This document shows positions 1 through 8,782 of a stretch of DNA of 64,000 nt, one piece after another. A model generated the notes under the pieces. The model had not been told where the DNA came from and did no database searches. It saw only the letters and a program-made list of their open reading frames with translations. Where the stretch lies: assembly GCA_040389965.1 (NCBI GenBank), contig JAZJZF010000001.1, forward strand, positions 1-64,000, given 5' to 3'. Position 1 is the stretch's first letter, and each line of letters opens with the position of its first letter. Position numbers and translations under genes: made by a program. The stretch comes from UBA4416 sp040389965. GTDB lineage: Bacteria; Bacteroidota; Bacteroidia; B-17B0; Aurantibacillaceae.

Positions 1-1384
1 AAGGTCTTCCGATACCAAGTTCTTCTAATTTTTTTACCAAACTAGCTTCTGTATAACGGGCCGGGTGATGCGAAAAACGTTGTGTTGCTGTTATTTCCTG
101 TCTGTCTAATACTTCTCCAACTTTCATTGGCGGTAACATCGATGCGTTTTCTTCGTCAGAATCTTCATCATCTGTTCCTTCCATATATACTTTTAAGAAA
201 CCGTCAAATTTTAAGATCTCTCCTTGTGCTACAAAAATTTCGGAAGTACCACTTACATTTACTTTAGCAGTAGTTTTCTCTAATTCTGCATCACTCATTT
301 GTGAGGCAATCGTACGTTTCCAGATCAGATCATATAAGCGTTGTTCATTACGTTCGCCATCAATAACAGTTCTGTTTATATAAGTAGGACGAATGGCCTC
401 GTGAGCCTCCTGTGCGCCTTTACTTTTAGTTTTATATTTACGTGGATTGTAATATTTAGCGCCGTAGTTTTCGTTAATGGCTTTGTTTGCCTGATCCATG
501 GCTGTTTCCGATAAATTAACGGAATCAGTTCTCATGTAAGTGATCTTACCGGCTTCATATAAACGTTGTGCCACCTGCATGGTTTGCGCTACCGAAAAAC
601 CTAATTTACGGGCAGCTTCCTGTTGCAGGGTTGATGTTGTAAAAGGTGCAGCCGGAGAGCGTTTGGCAGGTTTTGTTTCTAAGCTTTCAATCGTGAAAGC
701 GGCAGCTTTACATTTCTCTAAAAAGGCTTGTGCTTCTGCCTCTGTCGCAAAACGTTTATCCAGTTCTGCTTTTAATAAACCGTTCCCTACTTTAAATATA
801 GCCGATACTTTAAATGCCGAAGTGGAAACGAATTTCTGAATTTCTCTTTCGCGTTCAGCAATCAAACGTACTGCAACCGATTGTACACGACCTGCAGATA
901 AGCTCGGACGCACTTTACGCCATAAAATAGGTGATAATTCAAAGCCTACTAATCTATCTAATACACGACGTGCCTGTTGTGCATTCACTAAGTTAATATC
1001 AATTTCGCGCGGATTATCAATGGCTTTTAAAATAGCCGGTTTAGTAATCTCATGAAAAACAATACGTTTAGTGTTCTTTTTAGTAAGACCTAAAGTTTCG
1101 TATAAATGCCAACTGATGGCCTCTCCCTCGCGATCCTCATCGGATGCCAGCCATACCATGTCGGCTCCTTTTGATAATTTTTTAAGTTCTGCAATTATTT
1201 TTTCTTTATCGGGCTGAACTTCGTAAGTAGGCGTAAAGTTATTTTCAATATCAACCCCAAATCCCTTCTTTACCAAGTCCCTAATGTGCCCAAAGCTCGA
1301 CTTTACAGTGAAATCTTTACCTAAAAATCCTTCAATGGTTTTTGCTTTAGCAGGGGACTCGACAATAACTAAATTTTTACTCAT
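1..1384 (-). CDS. topA: DNA topoisomerase I (type IA), N-terminal part
   Basis: The gene starts with ATG at 1382-1384 and runs off the left edge, so about 461 N-terminal residues are present. It relaxes negatively supercoiled DNA by transient single-strand cleavage. The N-terminal TOPRIM domain is clear, with VESPAKAKTIE near residue 8 and the acidic ASDEDREGEAI motif. The active-site tyrosine lies in the motif ITYMRTDS (Tyr about 283, codon at 536-538). The conserved SAGRVQSVAVR and EAHEAIRPT blocks are also visible. The C-terminal part lies outside the window. Identification is secure from these family motifs. Confidence 0.97.
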   Translation of the reverse strand, partial: MSKNLVIVESPAKAKTIEGFLGKDFTVKSSFGHIRDLVKKGFGVDIENNFTPTYEVQPDKEKIIAELKKLSKGADMVWLASDEDREGEAISWHLYETLGLTKKNTKRIVFHEITKPAILKAIDNPREIDINLVNAQQARRVLDRLVGFELSPILWRKVRPSLSAGRVQSVAVRLIAEREREIQKFVSTSAFKVSAIFKVGNGLLKAELDKRFATEAEAQAFLEKCKAAAFTIESLETKPAKRSPAAPFTTSTLQQEAARKLGFSVAQTMQVAQRLYEAGKITYMRTDSVNLSETAMDQANKAINENYGAKYYNPRKYKTKSKGAQEAHEAIRPTYINRTVIDGERNEQRLYDLIWKRTIASQMSDAELEKTTAKVNVSGTSEIFVAQGEILKFDGFLKVYMEGTDDEDSDEENASMLPPMKVGEVLDRQEITATQRFSHHPARYTEASLVKKLEELGIGRP

Positions 1385-1561
1385 TTTATTATAATATAGT
1401 ATGTACTTTTATGAACGTGAAAAATAAATTTTGCACAAAAGAACTAAATATTGATTGATAAATACTATCTGAAAATAGAGAAATATTGTTATTTAGAGTG
1501 TAATCGTTTGTTAGTCAGTCTTTTAAAAAATAATTAAATTATTATTCAGTTCGCGAAATAC

Positions 1562-2497
1562 ATGATCCAGTTATTAAAATGTTCTCCAATCGGATTTTTC
1601 ATCTTTGTTTTTTGTATTTCGGGAATCGTTAAATCTCAGAATCTGACCGTAAACTCCTCCATTGTTTCTATTTCTGATCAAACCTACATTACTTTCGGGC
1701 AGGGTTTTGGAAACAGAGTAACACCAAAAGGCGTTAAACGGTTAGAGCCACTCATATTTGAAGGGCAAATAGCTCCTTTATTTTCACTGCAATTTCGAAA
1801 AAGAGTGCCTTTTGGTTTTGTTTTATGTCCAAAAATAGTTTTCAGGATGTTCAATGAGTTGAGTTATCCTGTTCGTACGCCCAGCTACATGCCGTTTTTC
1901 CTGATTTACCACAGGGTTAAATTTCCTTTTTTAAAGCGTTATAATATGTTCAAACCTTTTCTGAAAACGAAGCCAACTTTTTATAATACCTATAAATACG
2001 GGCATCATTCCAACGGGCAAAACGGCGAGTATTATACCCCCGGCACGCACCAGGTAAATTATGAAAATGGAAACTTTGCAACGGACTATACAGAAGTAGC
2101 CACCAGCTTTTTATCGGGCGACACCATCCATGATAATCTTGATCTGCTTAGCGGGCGCCTGGCAGTTGAGCATCATTTGGGTTTAAACAGGGAAGATAGT
2201 ATGTACAATACCTATTACTATGAAAAGCTCAGTCTTGAACTACGGTTTTTAGTATTTAAAAAAATTACAGTGGCAACGGGCTTTTCGGCCATGTTTGGTA
2301 GAAACGGCTTTAAGCCTCATTATGCCAGCGATACTTATATCAGCTATAGGCCTTTGCCCAACGTTTCAGATATATCGGTTTTTGCAAAAATTTATTTTGG
2401 GCCCGATTATTACAATCTGCGTTACGAAAATAATATGAGTTTTATAAGTTTCGGGATACTCCTGGAGCCCAAAGCACTTGCTATCATTAAGAAATAG
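1562..2497 (+). CDS. outer-membrane phospholipase A1-like protein (OMPLA family)
   Basis: The 311-residue protein has an N-terminal signal peptide ending near residue 25, followed by alternating beta-strand-like segments. It resembles outer-membrane phospholipase A, a dimeric beta-barrel that hydrolyses phospholipids in the outer leaflet. The strongest support is GHHSNGQ at 147-153, matching the OMPLA active-site block H-x-S-N-G; His148 and Ser150 would be catalytic. A preceding strand (PVRTPSYMPFF, about 103-113) matches the conserved P-F-R-x-x-x-Y-x-P segment. The third catalytic residue (Asn in E. coli) cannot be placed with certainty; Asn166 is a candidate. The gene stands alone between divergent topA and miaB. 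The family call is inferred by eye. Confidence 0.62.
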   Translation: MIQLLKCSPIGFFIFVFCISGIVKSQNLTVNSSIVSISDQTYITFGQGFGNRVTPKGVKRLEPLIFEGQIAPLFSLQFRKRVPFGFVLCPKIVFRMFNELSYPVRTPSYMPFFLIYHRVKFPFLKRYNMFKPFLKTKPTFYNTYKYGHHSNGQNGEYYTPGTHQVNYENGNFATDYTEVATSFLSGDTIHDNLDLLSGRLAVEHHLGLNREDSMYNTYYYEKLSLELRFLVFKKITVATGFSAMFGRNGFKPHYASDTYISYRPLPNVSDISVFAKIYFGPDYYNLRYENNMSFISFGILLEPKALAIIKK

Positions 2498-2536
2498 CCT
2501 TTTAAAAATTAGTGCCAATTTGTCAGAACAAAACTT

Positions 2537-2544
2537 TATCTTTG
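2537..2544 (+). promoter_or_regulatory. candidate -7 promoter element for miaB
   Basis: TATCTTTG matches the Bacteroidota -7 consensus TAnnTTTG exactly. It lies 19 bases before the miaB ATG at 2564, giving a predicted leader of roughly 10-15 bases. No convincing -33 box at the usual spacing was found. Confidence 0.55.
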
Positions 2545-2563
2545 CTGTTTATTGGAATATTAG

Positions 2564-3991
2564 ATGGAAAGTAAAGTAATAGACGAGTCAAAACAGGGTG
2601 AGGCATTGGTTGTTGAAACCAAACATACAGGCGGAAAAAAACTGTTTTTAGAGAGTTATGGTTGCCAGATGAATTTTGCAGATAGCGAAATTGTTGCTTC
2701 CATTTTGATAGATAAAGGATACACAACCACTACCGATTACAAAGAAGCTGATTTGATTTTTGTAAATACCTGTGCTATTCGCGAGAATGCGGAAGCACGT
2801 GTTCGTCAGCGTTTATATGATTATAAGAAAGTAAAAAAGACCAACAAAAATTTAATGATTGGTGTGCTTGGCTGTATGGCTGAGCGTTTAAAACACCAGT
2901 TTTTGGAGCAGGAAAAACTGGTAGATATGGTAGTTGGGCCCGATGCTTATCGCGATTTGCCTAATTTAATTGCTGTTGCAGAAGGCGGACAACAAGCCAT
3001 TAATGTTATTTTAAGTAAGGAAGAAACCTATGCGGATATTAGTCCGGTACGTTTAGACCATAATGGCGTAAGTGCTTTTGTGAGCATTATGCGTGGTTGT
3101 GATAATATGTGCAGCTTTTGCGTGGTACCGTTTACAAGAGGCCGTGAGCGTAGCCGCGAACCGGAAACGATTGTGCGGGAAGCGAAAGAAGCTTTTGACA
3201 AAGGATATAGAGAAGTAACCTTATTAGGCCAAAATGTAAATTCTTATTTATGGAGTGGTGGTGGATTAAAGAAAGAAAATTTAACCGAAGAACAAAAAGC
3301 AAATTCAACCACTTTTGCGGAGCTGCTTGAAATGGTAGCATTGATTCATCCCGACCTGCGTGTGCGTTATTCAACCTCTCATCCAAAAGATATGGGCGAT
3401 GATGTGTTACACATGATGGCGAAGTATGAAAACATTTGTAAGTATGTTCACTTGCCCGTACAGAGCGGTAACAGCGATGTGCTCGAAAAAATGAATCGTG
3501 GTTATACCCGCGAATGGTACCTCGATCGCATTGCGGCTATTCGTCGCATTATGCCGGATGCAGGAATTAGCGCCGATATTATTACCGGCTTTTGTGGGGA
3601 AACAGAAGAGCAACATCAGGATACGTTGTCATTGATGGAAGAAGTACAATACGAATTTGCCTATATGTTCTCCTATAGCGAACGCCCTAAAACTCTTGCT
3701 GAACGCAAATACGAAGATGATATTCCTGAAGCTGTGAAAAGCCGCCGCTTAACGGAGATCGTTGATATGCAACGCAAGCATAGTGAAATCCGCACCAAAC
3801 AAGGTTTAGGAAAAGTATACAGAGTATTGGTAGAGAATGTTTCTAAAAAATCGGCAGAGATGATGAGCGGCCGTAACTCACAAAATACCGTTGTTGTTTT
3901 CCCTAAAGGCAATTTAGAAAAAGGGGATTACGTGAATGTATTAATAACGAGCTGCACAAGTGGGACGTTGATTGGGGAAGTAGTTGATTAG
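2564..3991 (+). CDS. miaB: tRNA-2-methylthio-N6-dimethylallyladenosine synthase
   Basis: MiaB is a radical-SAM enzyme that adds a methylthio group to i6A37 in tRNAs reading UNN codons. The N-terminal UPF0004 domain supplies three cluster cysteines, in YGCQMN (Cys34), NTCAIRENA (Cys70) and LGCMAE (Cys104). The radical-SAM CxxxCxxC motif is at Cys179, Cys183 and Cys186 (RGCDNMCSFC), followed by the typical TRGRERSRE. A TRAM-like domain closes the protein. The length of 475 residues is normal. The i6A-forming partner MiaA is encoded 54 kb away in this window (57203-58111). Confidence 0.97.
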   Translation: MESKVIDESKQGEALVVETKHTGGKKLFLESYGCQMNFADSEIVASILIDKGYTTTTDYKEADLIFVNTCAIRENAEARVRQRLYDYKKVKKTNKNLMIGVLGCMAERLKHQFLEQEKLVDMVVGPDAYRDLPNLIAVAEGGQQAINVILSKEETYADISPVRLDHNGVSAFVSIMRGCDNMCSFCVVPFTRGRERSREPETIVREAKEAFDKGYREVTLLGQNVNSYLWSGGGLKKENLTEEQKANSTTFAELLEMVALIHPDLRVRYSTSHPKDMGDDVLHMMAKYENICKYVHLPVQSGNSDVLEKMNRGYTREWYLDRIAAIRRIMPDAGISADIITGFCGETEEQHQDTLSLMEEVQYEFAYMFSYSERPKTLAERKYEDDIPEAVKSRRLTEIVDMQRKHSEIRTKQGLGKVYRVLVENVSKKSAEMMSGRNSQNTVVVFPKGNLEKGDYVNVLITSCTSGTLIGEVVD

Positions 3992-4014
3992 AAATTAAAA
4001 GTATTTAAAGAAAT

Positions 4015-4457
4015 AAGTATAAAGATTAAAGATCGTTCATCTCAATTTTATGGCTCATAATTATAAGGATCTTAAAATATGGCAACGGTCAATTGATTTA
4101 GTGGATCTATGCTATGATTACGTAGTGGATTTGCCGCAGGACGAACGATTTAATCTAAAGTCACAGATAGTAAGATGTGCCTGCTCTATACCTGCAAATA
4201 TTGCAGAAGGTTGTGGAAAAAGAACTAAAAAACACTTTGCTGAATTTATTACTCATTCATTAGGTTCTTGCTTTGAATTAGAGACACATATTATAATTTG
4301 TGAGAGAAGAAAATTTGGTAAAGAAGAATCACGGAATAAACTTTTAAAAGAACTATCAGAACTAAAAAATATGATTTTTTCTTTTAGGGAAACATTGGAA
4401 TAGGTATAACGTTATTGTTTGAGATGATTAAATCTTAATACTTTAATCTTGATACTT
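4015..4457. mobile_element. inverted-repeat unit carrying an S23 / 4-helix-bundle gene
   Basis: Imperfect inverted repeats flank the 117-codon gene. The left arm (4015-4045) contains AAGTATAAAGATTAAAG and then TCATCTCAA. The reverse complement of the right arm (4419-4457) contains AAGTATCAAGATTAAAG (16 of 17 identical) and the same TCATCTCAA (9 of 9). The arms differ by short insertions between these blocks. S23-family genes are known from intervening sequences in 23S rRNA, where terminal inverted repeats form a stem around the ORF. The layout here is similar, but in an intergenic position. That it is a mobile unit is inference. Confidence 0.5.
4050..4403 (+). CDS. four-helix-bundle protein (S23 / 23S rRNA intervening-sequence family)
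   Basis: This 117-residue protein begins with the family signature YKDLKIWQRSIDLV and continues with the conserved CSIPANIAEG block (about 49-58) and FITHSLGSCFELET. These are hallmarks of the S23 / bAvd-like four-helix-bundle family. Members are encoded in 23S rRNA intervening sequences and in many intergenic sites; related proteins act as accessory RNA-binding factors in diversity-generating retroelements. No reverse transcriptase or variable repeat is nearby. The gene sits between miaB and the sigma-54 activator and is bounded by inverted repeats. Its cellular role is unknown. Confidence 0.85.
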   Translation: MAHNYKDLKIWQRSIDLVDLCYDYVVDLPQDERFNLKSQIVRCACSIPANIAEGCGKRTKKHFAEFITHSLGSCFELETHIIICERRKFGKEESRNKLLKELSELKNMIFSFRETLE

Positions 4458-4486
4458 CGTTACTTACAAAGCAGATTAACTCAACA

Positions 4487-5743
4487 ATGAATTTAAATGA
4501 CATAAAACAACGTTTCGGAATAATAGGAAATAATCCTTTATTAGAAAGAGCCATTGACGTGGCAAACCAGGTAGCACCAACCGATTTAAATGTTTTAATT
4601 AACGGGGAAAGTGGTACGGGGAAAGAAGTATTTCCGCAAATCATACATCAAAACAGTTCACGCAAACACGGGCAATATATTGCTGTTAACTGTGGTGCAA
4701 TTCCGGAAGGAACTATCGACAGCGAATTATTCGGACACGAAAAAGGATCGTTTACAGGAGCGCACGAAGCCCGCAAAGGGTATTTTGAAGTAGCTGATGG
4801 TGGAACTATTTTCCTGGATGAAGTAGGGGAGTTGCCACTTACCACACAGGCCCGTTTGTTGCGCGTGCTCGAAACCGGCGAATACATCCGTGTAGGTAGC
4901 AGTAAGGTGCAAAAAACAAATGTAAGAGTTGTAGCGGCTACCAACATTAATTTTACAACAGCTATCGAAAAAGGAAAATTCAGAGAAGACCTTTACTACC
5001 GTTTAAATACAGTGCCAATTATTTTGCCTCCTTTGCGCGAACGTAAAGACGATATTTATTTATTGTTCAGAAAGTTTGCGAGTGATTTTGCGGCTAAATA
5101 CCGTATGCCGGCTGTTAAACTCGATGGAGAAGCACAACAGGCTTTAGTAAATTATTACTGGCCCGGAAACATTCGTCAACTAAAAAATATTACCGAGCAA
5201 ATCTCTATCATTGAAAAAGAAAGGGATATTACCCTTGAAACTATTTTAAAATATTTACCAAATTATACCAGTAATAAACTCCCTGTAGTTGTTGGGGGGC
5301 AGTCGTCTAACTCATCACCGGGTTCAGATATGAGCGAACGCGATTTGCTTTACAAAGTATTGTTTGACATGAAAAAAGATCTGAATGATCTTAAAAAAGT
5401 AGTTCATAATATTGTAAATACGGGCAATGGTTCTATAAACGGGATCCCTCACGATGATCTGCAAACGATGGATCGTTTGTATCATGCCGATGACAGCTAT
5501 CCTGTTGTGACAAATACTTCTGATATTAAAGTGCATAATCCTGTTATTGTGAAAGAAAGTCCTGATGGTTTCCATCAACCGATCATGGTAGAAGAATCTT
5601 TATCGCTGCAGGATAAAGAAATAGATATGATTAAAAAAGCGCTTAAAAAACATAAAGGGAAACGTAAATACGCAGCTCAGGAACTGGGAATCAGCGAAAG
5701 GACACTCTACAGAAAGATCAATGAATACCACATTGAGGAGTAA
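4487..5743 (+). CDS. sigma-54-interacting transcriptional activator (AAA+, no receiver domain)
   Basis: This 418-residue protein is a bacterial enhancer-binding protein that remodels sigma-54 RNA polymerase. It starts almost directly with the AAA+ module. Walker A is GESGTGKE (40-47), the sigma-54 contact loop is GSFTGA (87-92; usual form GAFTGA) and Walker B is GGTIFLDE (105-112). A Fis-type helix-turn-helix occupies the last 40 residues (AAQELGISERTLYRKI). There is no N-terminal receiver, GAF or PAS domain, so activity must be set by expression or partner proteins. A low-complexity linker (about 270-370) separates AAA+ from the HTH. The following lipoprotein gene begins 37 bases downstream. 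Confidence 0.92.
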   Translation: MNLNDIKQRFGIIGNNPLLERAIDVANQVAPTDLNVLINGESGTGKEVFPQIIHQNSSRKHGQYIAVNCGAIPEGTIDSELFGHEKGSFTGAHEARKGYFEVADGGTIFLDEVGELPLTTQARLLRVLETGEYIRVGSSKVQKTNVRVVAATNINFTTAIEKGKFREDLYYRLNTVPIILPPLRERKDDIYLLFRKFASDFAAKYRMPAVKLDGEAQQALVNYYWPGNIRQLKNITEQISIIEKERDITLETILKYLPNYTSNKLPVVVGGQSSNSSPGSDMSERDLLYKVLFDMKKDLNDLKKVVHNIVNTGNGSINGIPHDDLQTMDRLYHADDSYPVVTNTSDIKVHNPVIVKESPDGFHQPIMVEESLSLQDKEIDMIKKALKKHKGKRKYAAQELGISERTLYRKINEYHIEE

Positions 5744-5780
5744 GTTCTTTTACAAATTAAAAAAACATTTATATTTGAGC

Positions 5781-6233
5781 ATGAATAATCTTGCAAAATC
5801 CGGACTGGTAATAACGGCGTTTGTTATCGTTTTTATGTCGTGTCACACTTCAAAAAAAAGCACGGGTACTCAAACAATCGCTACAACAACACAAAATAAT
5901 ACAGCCCCTGTCACAGCAACAGTTGCTGCGGCTCCTACCTTAACCACTTCGGCAGTAAGAAACGGTATTATTCCGGGAGAGTTTGAATTACAGGCTATAC
6001 AGTTAAAATATCCTGATGCTACAGCACAAACATTAAGTAACGGGCATGAGCTATATATTGGTAAGTGTACAGATTGCCACCGTAAAAAAAATATTTTTGT
6101 GTATAGCGAAGATAAATGGAAAGAGATCATAGCCGATATGGCGCCAAGATCGCACCTTAACCCAAAAGAAACAGATGACCTTTATAAATATGTTCTATCT
6201 ATGAAAGCTACTCAAAACGCATACGCAAAATAA
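5781..6233 (+). CDS. monohaem cytochrome c-type lipoprotein
   Basis: I start this at ATG 5781 because it gives a compact lipoprotein signal ending in FMSC with Cys21; a longer frame from 5721 overlaps the upstream gene and adds a non-signal segment. After a Thr/Ala-rich linker comes a small domain with one haem-binding motif CTDCH (96-100) following NGHELYIGK, typical of class I cytochromes c. A candidate distal Met is in IADMAPRSHL. It is probably an envelope-anchored electron carrier or sensor. In relatives this position after the sigma-54 activator often holds the LPS-assembly lipoprotein LptE; I see no LptE features here. Confidence 0.75.
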   Translation: MNNLAKSGLVITAFVIVFMSCHTSKKSTGTQTIATTTQNNTAPVTATVAAAPTLTTSAVRNGIIPGEFELQAIQLKYPDATAQTLSNGHELYIGKCTDCHRKKNIFVYSEDKWKEIIADMAPRSHLNPKETDDLYKYVLSMKATQNAYAK

Positions 6234-6279
6234 CACACACCGTCGGGGCCTTACGACACAATTTTAATTTATTATTTAT

Positions 6280-7557
6280 ATGACAGAGGCTCTATTACAC
6301 ACGATTTGGAAGTATAAGCTATTAGCACAAACAGAATTTAAAGGCACAAAGAATGAGGACATTAAGGTTGTAGCCATTGGGGAACACAACCTGCATTCAG
6401 GTCCCGATTTCTTTAATGCCAAAGTAAGCATTAACCATATTTTACTTGCGGGGAATGTAGAGATCCATATCAAAACTTCAGATTGGTTAAAACATAAACA
6501 TCAAAACAACAAAACCTATAATAATCTTATACTGCATGTTGTATATGAGCATGATATAGATCTGATGCAGAACGAAGAGTTTAATGTTTCGGTTATTGAA
6601 CTAAAATCCCTTATTAAACCATCCTTATTAGAAAAATACAACGAATTGGCGCTTTCCCGACAGGCCATTCCCTGTGGCAAATCCATTGCCACAATTCCTG
6701 AAATTAAAATCTATTCGTGGTTCGACAGGCTGATGGTTGAGCGCCTTGAAAGCAAATCGGCATACATTGAACATTTATTTCAGTACAGTAAAAATAATCT
6801 GGAAGAAACCCTATATATTTTATTATGCCGCAATTTTGGCTTTAAAATAAACGGTGATGCCTTTGAACTGCTTGCTAAATCCTTACCATACGCCATCCTT
6901 AAGCGTTATGCCGACAATGCTTTACGTGTAGAAGCCCTTATGTTTGGTATGGCCGGCTTTTTAGACGATTTGTTTGAAGATGATTATCCGAGGTTATTGC
7001 AGAATGAATTTGAGTTACTTAGAAATAAGCACCAACTGATACCTCTCGAAAAAGAGATCTGGAAGTTTTCGAAAACACGTCCGGCAAATTTCCCTACGAT
7101 ACGCTTGTCGCAGTTGGCGAATCTGATACAGAATAGCCAGTCATTGTACCACCTGCTCGAAGAAGAACCTCCCTTACAGAAACTGGAATTGTTTTTTGAT
7201 GTGACGGTGCACCCTTATTGGAAATCACATTTCAAATTCGATTCTGTATCAGAAGAAAGTCATAAACCTCTTGGGGAAGTTGCTTTTAATGCTATTGTTA
7301 TTAATACGATTGTACCGTTTTTATTTTTTTATTCTAAAAGGAACACCAACGAGCAGATACGTGAATATGCCTTTGATCTTTTAACAATGCTCAAACCCGA
7401 AGCAAATAGCAAGACGAAGGAATTCACCGATCTGGGGCTTAAAGCTAAAAATGCCCTCGAAAGCCAGGCCCAAATTGAATTATATGATGCGTTTTGCTCA
7501 AAGAAAGCATGCCTTCACTGTAATCTGGCAGAGTTTTTGCTCAAAGCTTCAACATAA
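6280..7557 (+). CDS. DUF2851 family protein
   Basis: The 425-residue protein matches the DUF2851 family, common in Bacteroidota and lacking an assigned function. The diagnostic block is near the N-terminus: GEHNLHSGPDFFNAKV (about 38-53), then GNVEIHIKTSDWLKH and LILHVVYEHD. The spacing of the Asp in GPDF and the E-x-H in VEIHIK recalls a PD-(D/E)xK-like nuclease core, but this is only my inference. The C-terminus has a cysteine motif (CSKKACLHCNLAEFLL) that could bind metal. No signal peptide or membrane segment is seen, so it is probably cytoplasmic. Confidence 0.85.
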   Translation: MTEALLHTIWKYKLLAQTEFKGTKNEDIKVVAIGEHNLHSGPDFFNAKVSINHILLAGNVEIHIKTSDWLKHKHQNNKTYNNLILHVVYEHDIDLMQNEEFNVSVIELKSLIKPSLLEKYNELALSRQAIPCGKSIATIPEIKIYSWFDRLMVERLESKSAYIEHLFQYSKNNLEETLYILLCRNFGFKINGDAFELLAKSLPYAILKRYADNALRVEALMFGMAGFLDDLFEDDYPRLLQNEFELLRNKHQLIPLEKEIWKFSKTRPANFPTIRLSQLANLIQNSQSLYHLLEEEPPLQKLELFFDVTVHPYWKSHFKFDSVSEESHKPLGEVAFNAIVINTIVPFLFFYSKRNTNEQIREYAFDLLTMLKPEANSKTKEFTDLGLKAKNALESQAQIELYDAFCSKKACLHCNLAEFLLKAST

Positions 7558-7582
7558 CTCAGTATTCAGAAAAACAAATTGT

Positions 7583-7590
7583 TATATTTG
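7583..7590 (+). promoter_or_regulatory. candidate -7 promoter element for the PspC-like gene
   Basis: TATATTTG matches TAnnTTTG exactly, and only six bases separate it from the ATG at 7597. If used, transcription would begin at or very near the start codon. Confidence 0.4.
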
Positions 7591-7596
7591 TAAAAA

Positions 7597-7827
7597 ATGA
7601 TCCGTAATATTATATATTGGTTTGAGCAGCAGGCTTTTGGAGTTTGTGAGTGGTGGGGTAAAAAACTCGGCATACAAACTACACATATCCGTATGTATTT
7701 CATTTACCTTTCATTTTTTACCTTTGGCTCGCCTATTATTGTCTATTTTATCATGGCATTCATTCTAGAGCATAAAGAAAGTTTTAAGTCTAAGAATTAT
7801 AAAAGAAAAAGTGTTTGGGATCTTTAA
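7597..7827 (+). CDS. PspC-domain small membrane protein
   Basis: The 76-residue protein has the PspC-like arrangement: a short N-terminal helix (YWFEQQAFGVCEWWGKKLGI), then one hydrophobic segment (about 31-56) with the conserved pattern RMYFIYLSFFTFG, then a basic tail. Stand-alone PspC-domain proteins of this size are common in Bacteroidota and are often called PspC transcriptional regulators, although this one has no DNA-binding domain. A role in membrane-stress sensing is family-level inference. It lies 39 bases after the DUF2851 gene. Confidence 0.75.
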   Translation: MIRNIIYWFEQQAFGVCEWWGKKLGIQTTHIRMYFIYLSFFTFGSPIIVYFIMAFILEHKESFKSKNYKRKSVWDL

Positions 7828-7951
7828 CAAATTTGGGATCTTTCGCACATTTTTAACTTTTATTTAACAACAAAAACTTTCATTTTTAACTGTCTAACTC
7901 GTTATTTTGCAGTGCCTTATATATAGGGCATTAATTATTTTATGTAAAGAA

Positions 7952-8755
7952 GTGAAAAAGATTATTTTCATTTTATTGGTCTTAAACATGCTGTCAGTTT
8001 TTTCTCAGTCTGTTTCCCCGCAGGTTATAAATTCTGCAGGTGGAGGAGGAGCAGTTGGCACTTCCGGAATGGAAGTATACTATAATATTGGAGAGCCTTT
8101 ACACACTACCATCAGCAACGGGAACGATGTTATTACACAGGGATTTTTACAACCGGATATCGTTGGCGAATTTGGTTTAACAGCCAGTGCATTCATTACA
8201 CCGGCCAGCTGTGCCGATAAAACAGATGGTGCTATTAATATTTCTGCTCGCTTGTCGGGTGTTGCCAATCCGGGTAATTTTAAAATCAGCTATTACTGGA
8301 ATTCGACTGCTGTTTGTTCTTCTGCAACAACTTGCTCAACAGTGGCAAACTTACCTGCCGGAACCTATTCTGTTTTGGTTGTATCAAATTATACAGGTTC
8401 AGGAAATGCGTTGCCCAACGATACCGTTATAATTAATGATATTATTGTAAGCGGCAGCTCAGAACCTTGTCAGATCACTGTTTACAATGGTGTATCGCCT
8501 AACGGGGATGGCATGAACGATTTCTTTTATATAGAAAATATAGGAGCATTCACTGAAAACAAAGTCGAAATATTTAACCGCTGGGGACAAAAACTTTCCG
8601 AAATAAAGCATTACGACAATACCACTAATTTTTGGAAAGGAACAATAGGAGCAGGAAACGAGTTGGCGCCATCCGGAACTTATTTTTATGTCATCGACCT
8701 GGGAAATGGGACTGCGCCTATAAAAGGCTGGTTAGAATTGACAAGTCATAAATAA
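7952..8755 (+). CDS. secreted protein with CHU_C (type B T9SS) C-terminal domain
   Basis: I place the start at GTG 7952, which gives a clean signal peptide (VKKIIFILLVLNML, cleavage after SVFSQ). The longer TTG frame from 7907 would begin inside a promoter-like TTATTTTGC. The body (about 267 residues) has an N-terminal beta region with GGGGAVGTSGMEVYYNIGEP, then a SprB-like repeat containing SYYWN and AGTYSVLV. It ends with a CHU_C domain: NGVSPNGDGMNDFF, IFNRWGQKL and SGTYFYVIDL. CHU_C domains are type B secretion signals that need a PorP/SprF-like partner, and exactly such a gene follows 27 bases downstream. Confidence 0.88.
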   Translation: MKKIIFILLVLNMLSVFSQSVSPQVINSAGGGGAVGTSGMEVYYNIGEPLHTTISNGNDVITQGFLQPDIVGEFGLTASAFITPASCADKTDGAINISARLSGVANPGNFKISYYWNSTAVCSSATTCSTVANLPAGTYSVLVVSNYTGSGNALPNDTVIINDIIVSGSSEPCQITVYNGVSPNGDGMNDFFYIENIGAFTENKVEIFNRWGQKLSEIKHYDNTTNFWKGTIGAGNELAPSGTYFYVIDLGNGTAPIKGWLELTSHK

Positions 8756-8782
8756 TAGCAGCATAGTTTAGGTAAAGCATAA

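Noticed and set aside
82..839. Plus-strand ORFs of 61 and 99 codons at the left edge
   Set aside because: They lie antisense within topA, whose reading frame carries clear catalytic motifs throughout.
7907..7951. TTG start 15 codons upstream for the CHU_C protein
   Set aside because: It falls inside a promoter-like TTATTTTGC and adds a poor N-terminus; GTG 7952 gives a normal signal peptide.
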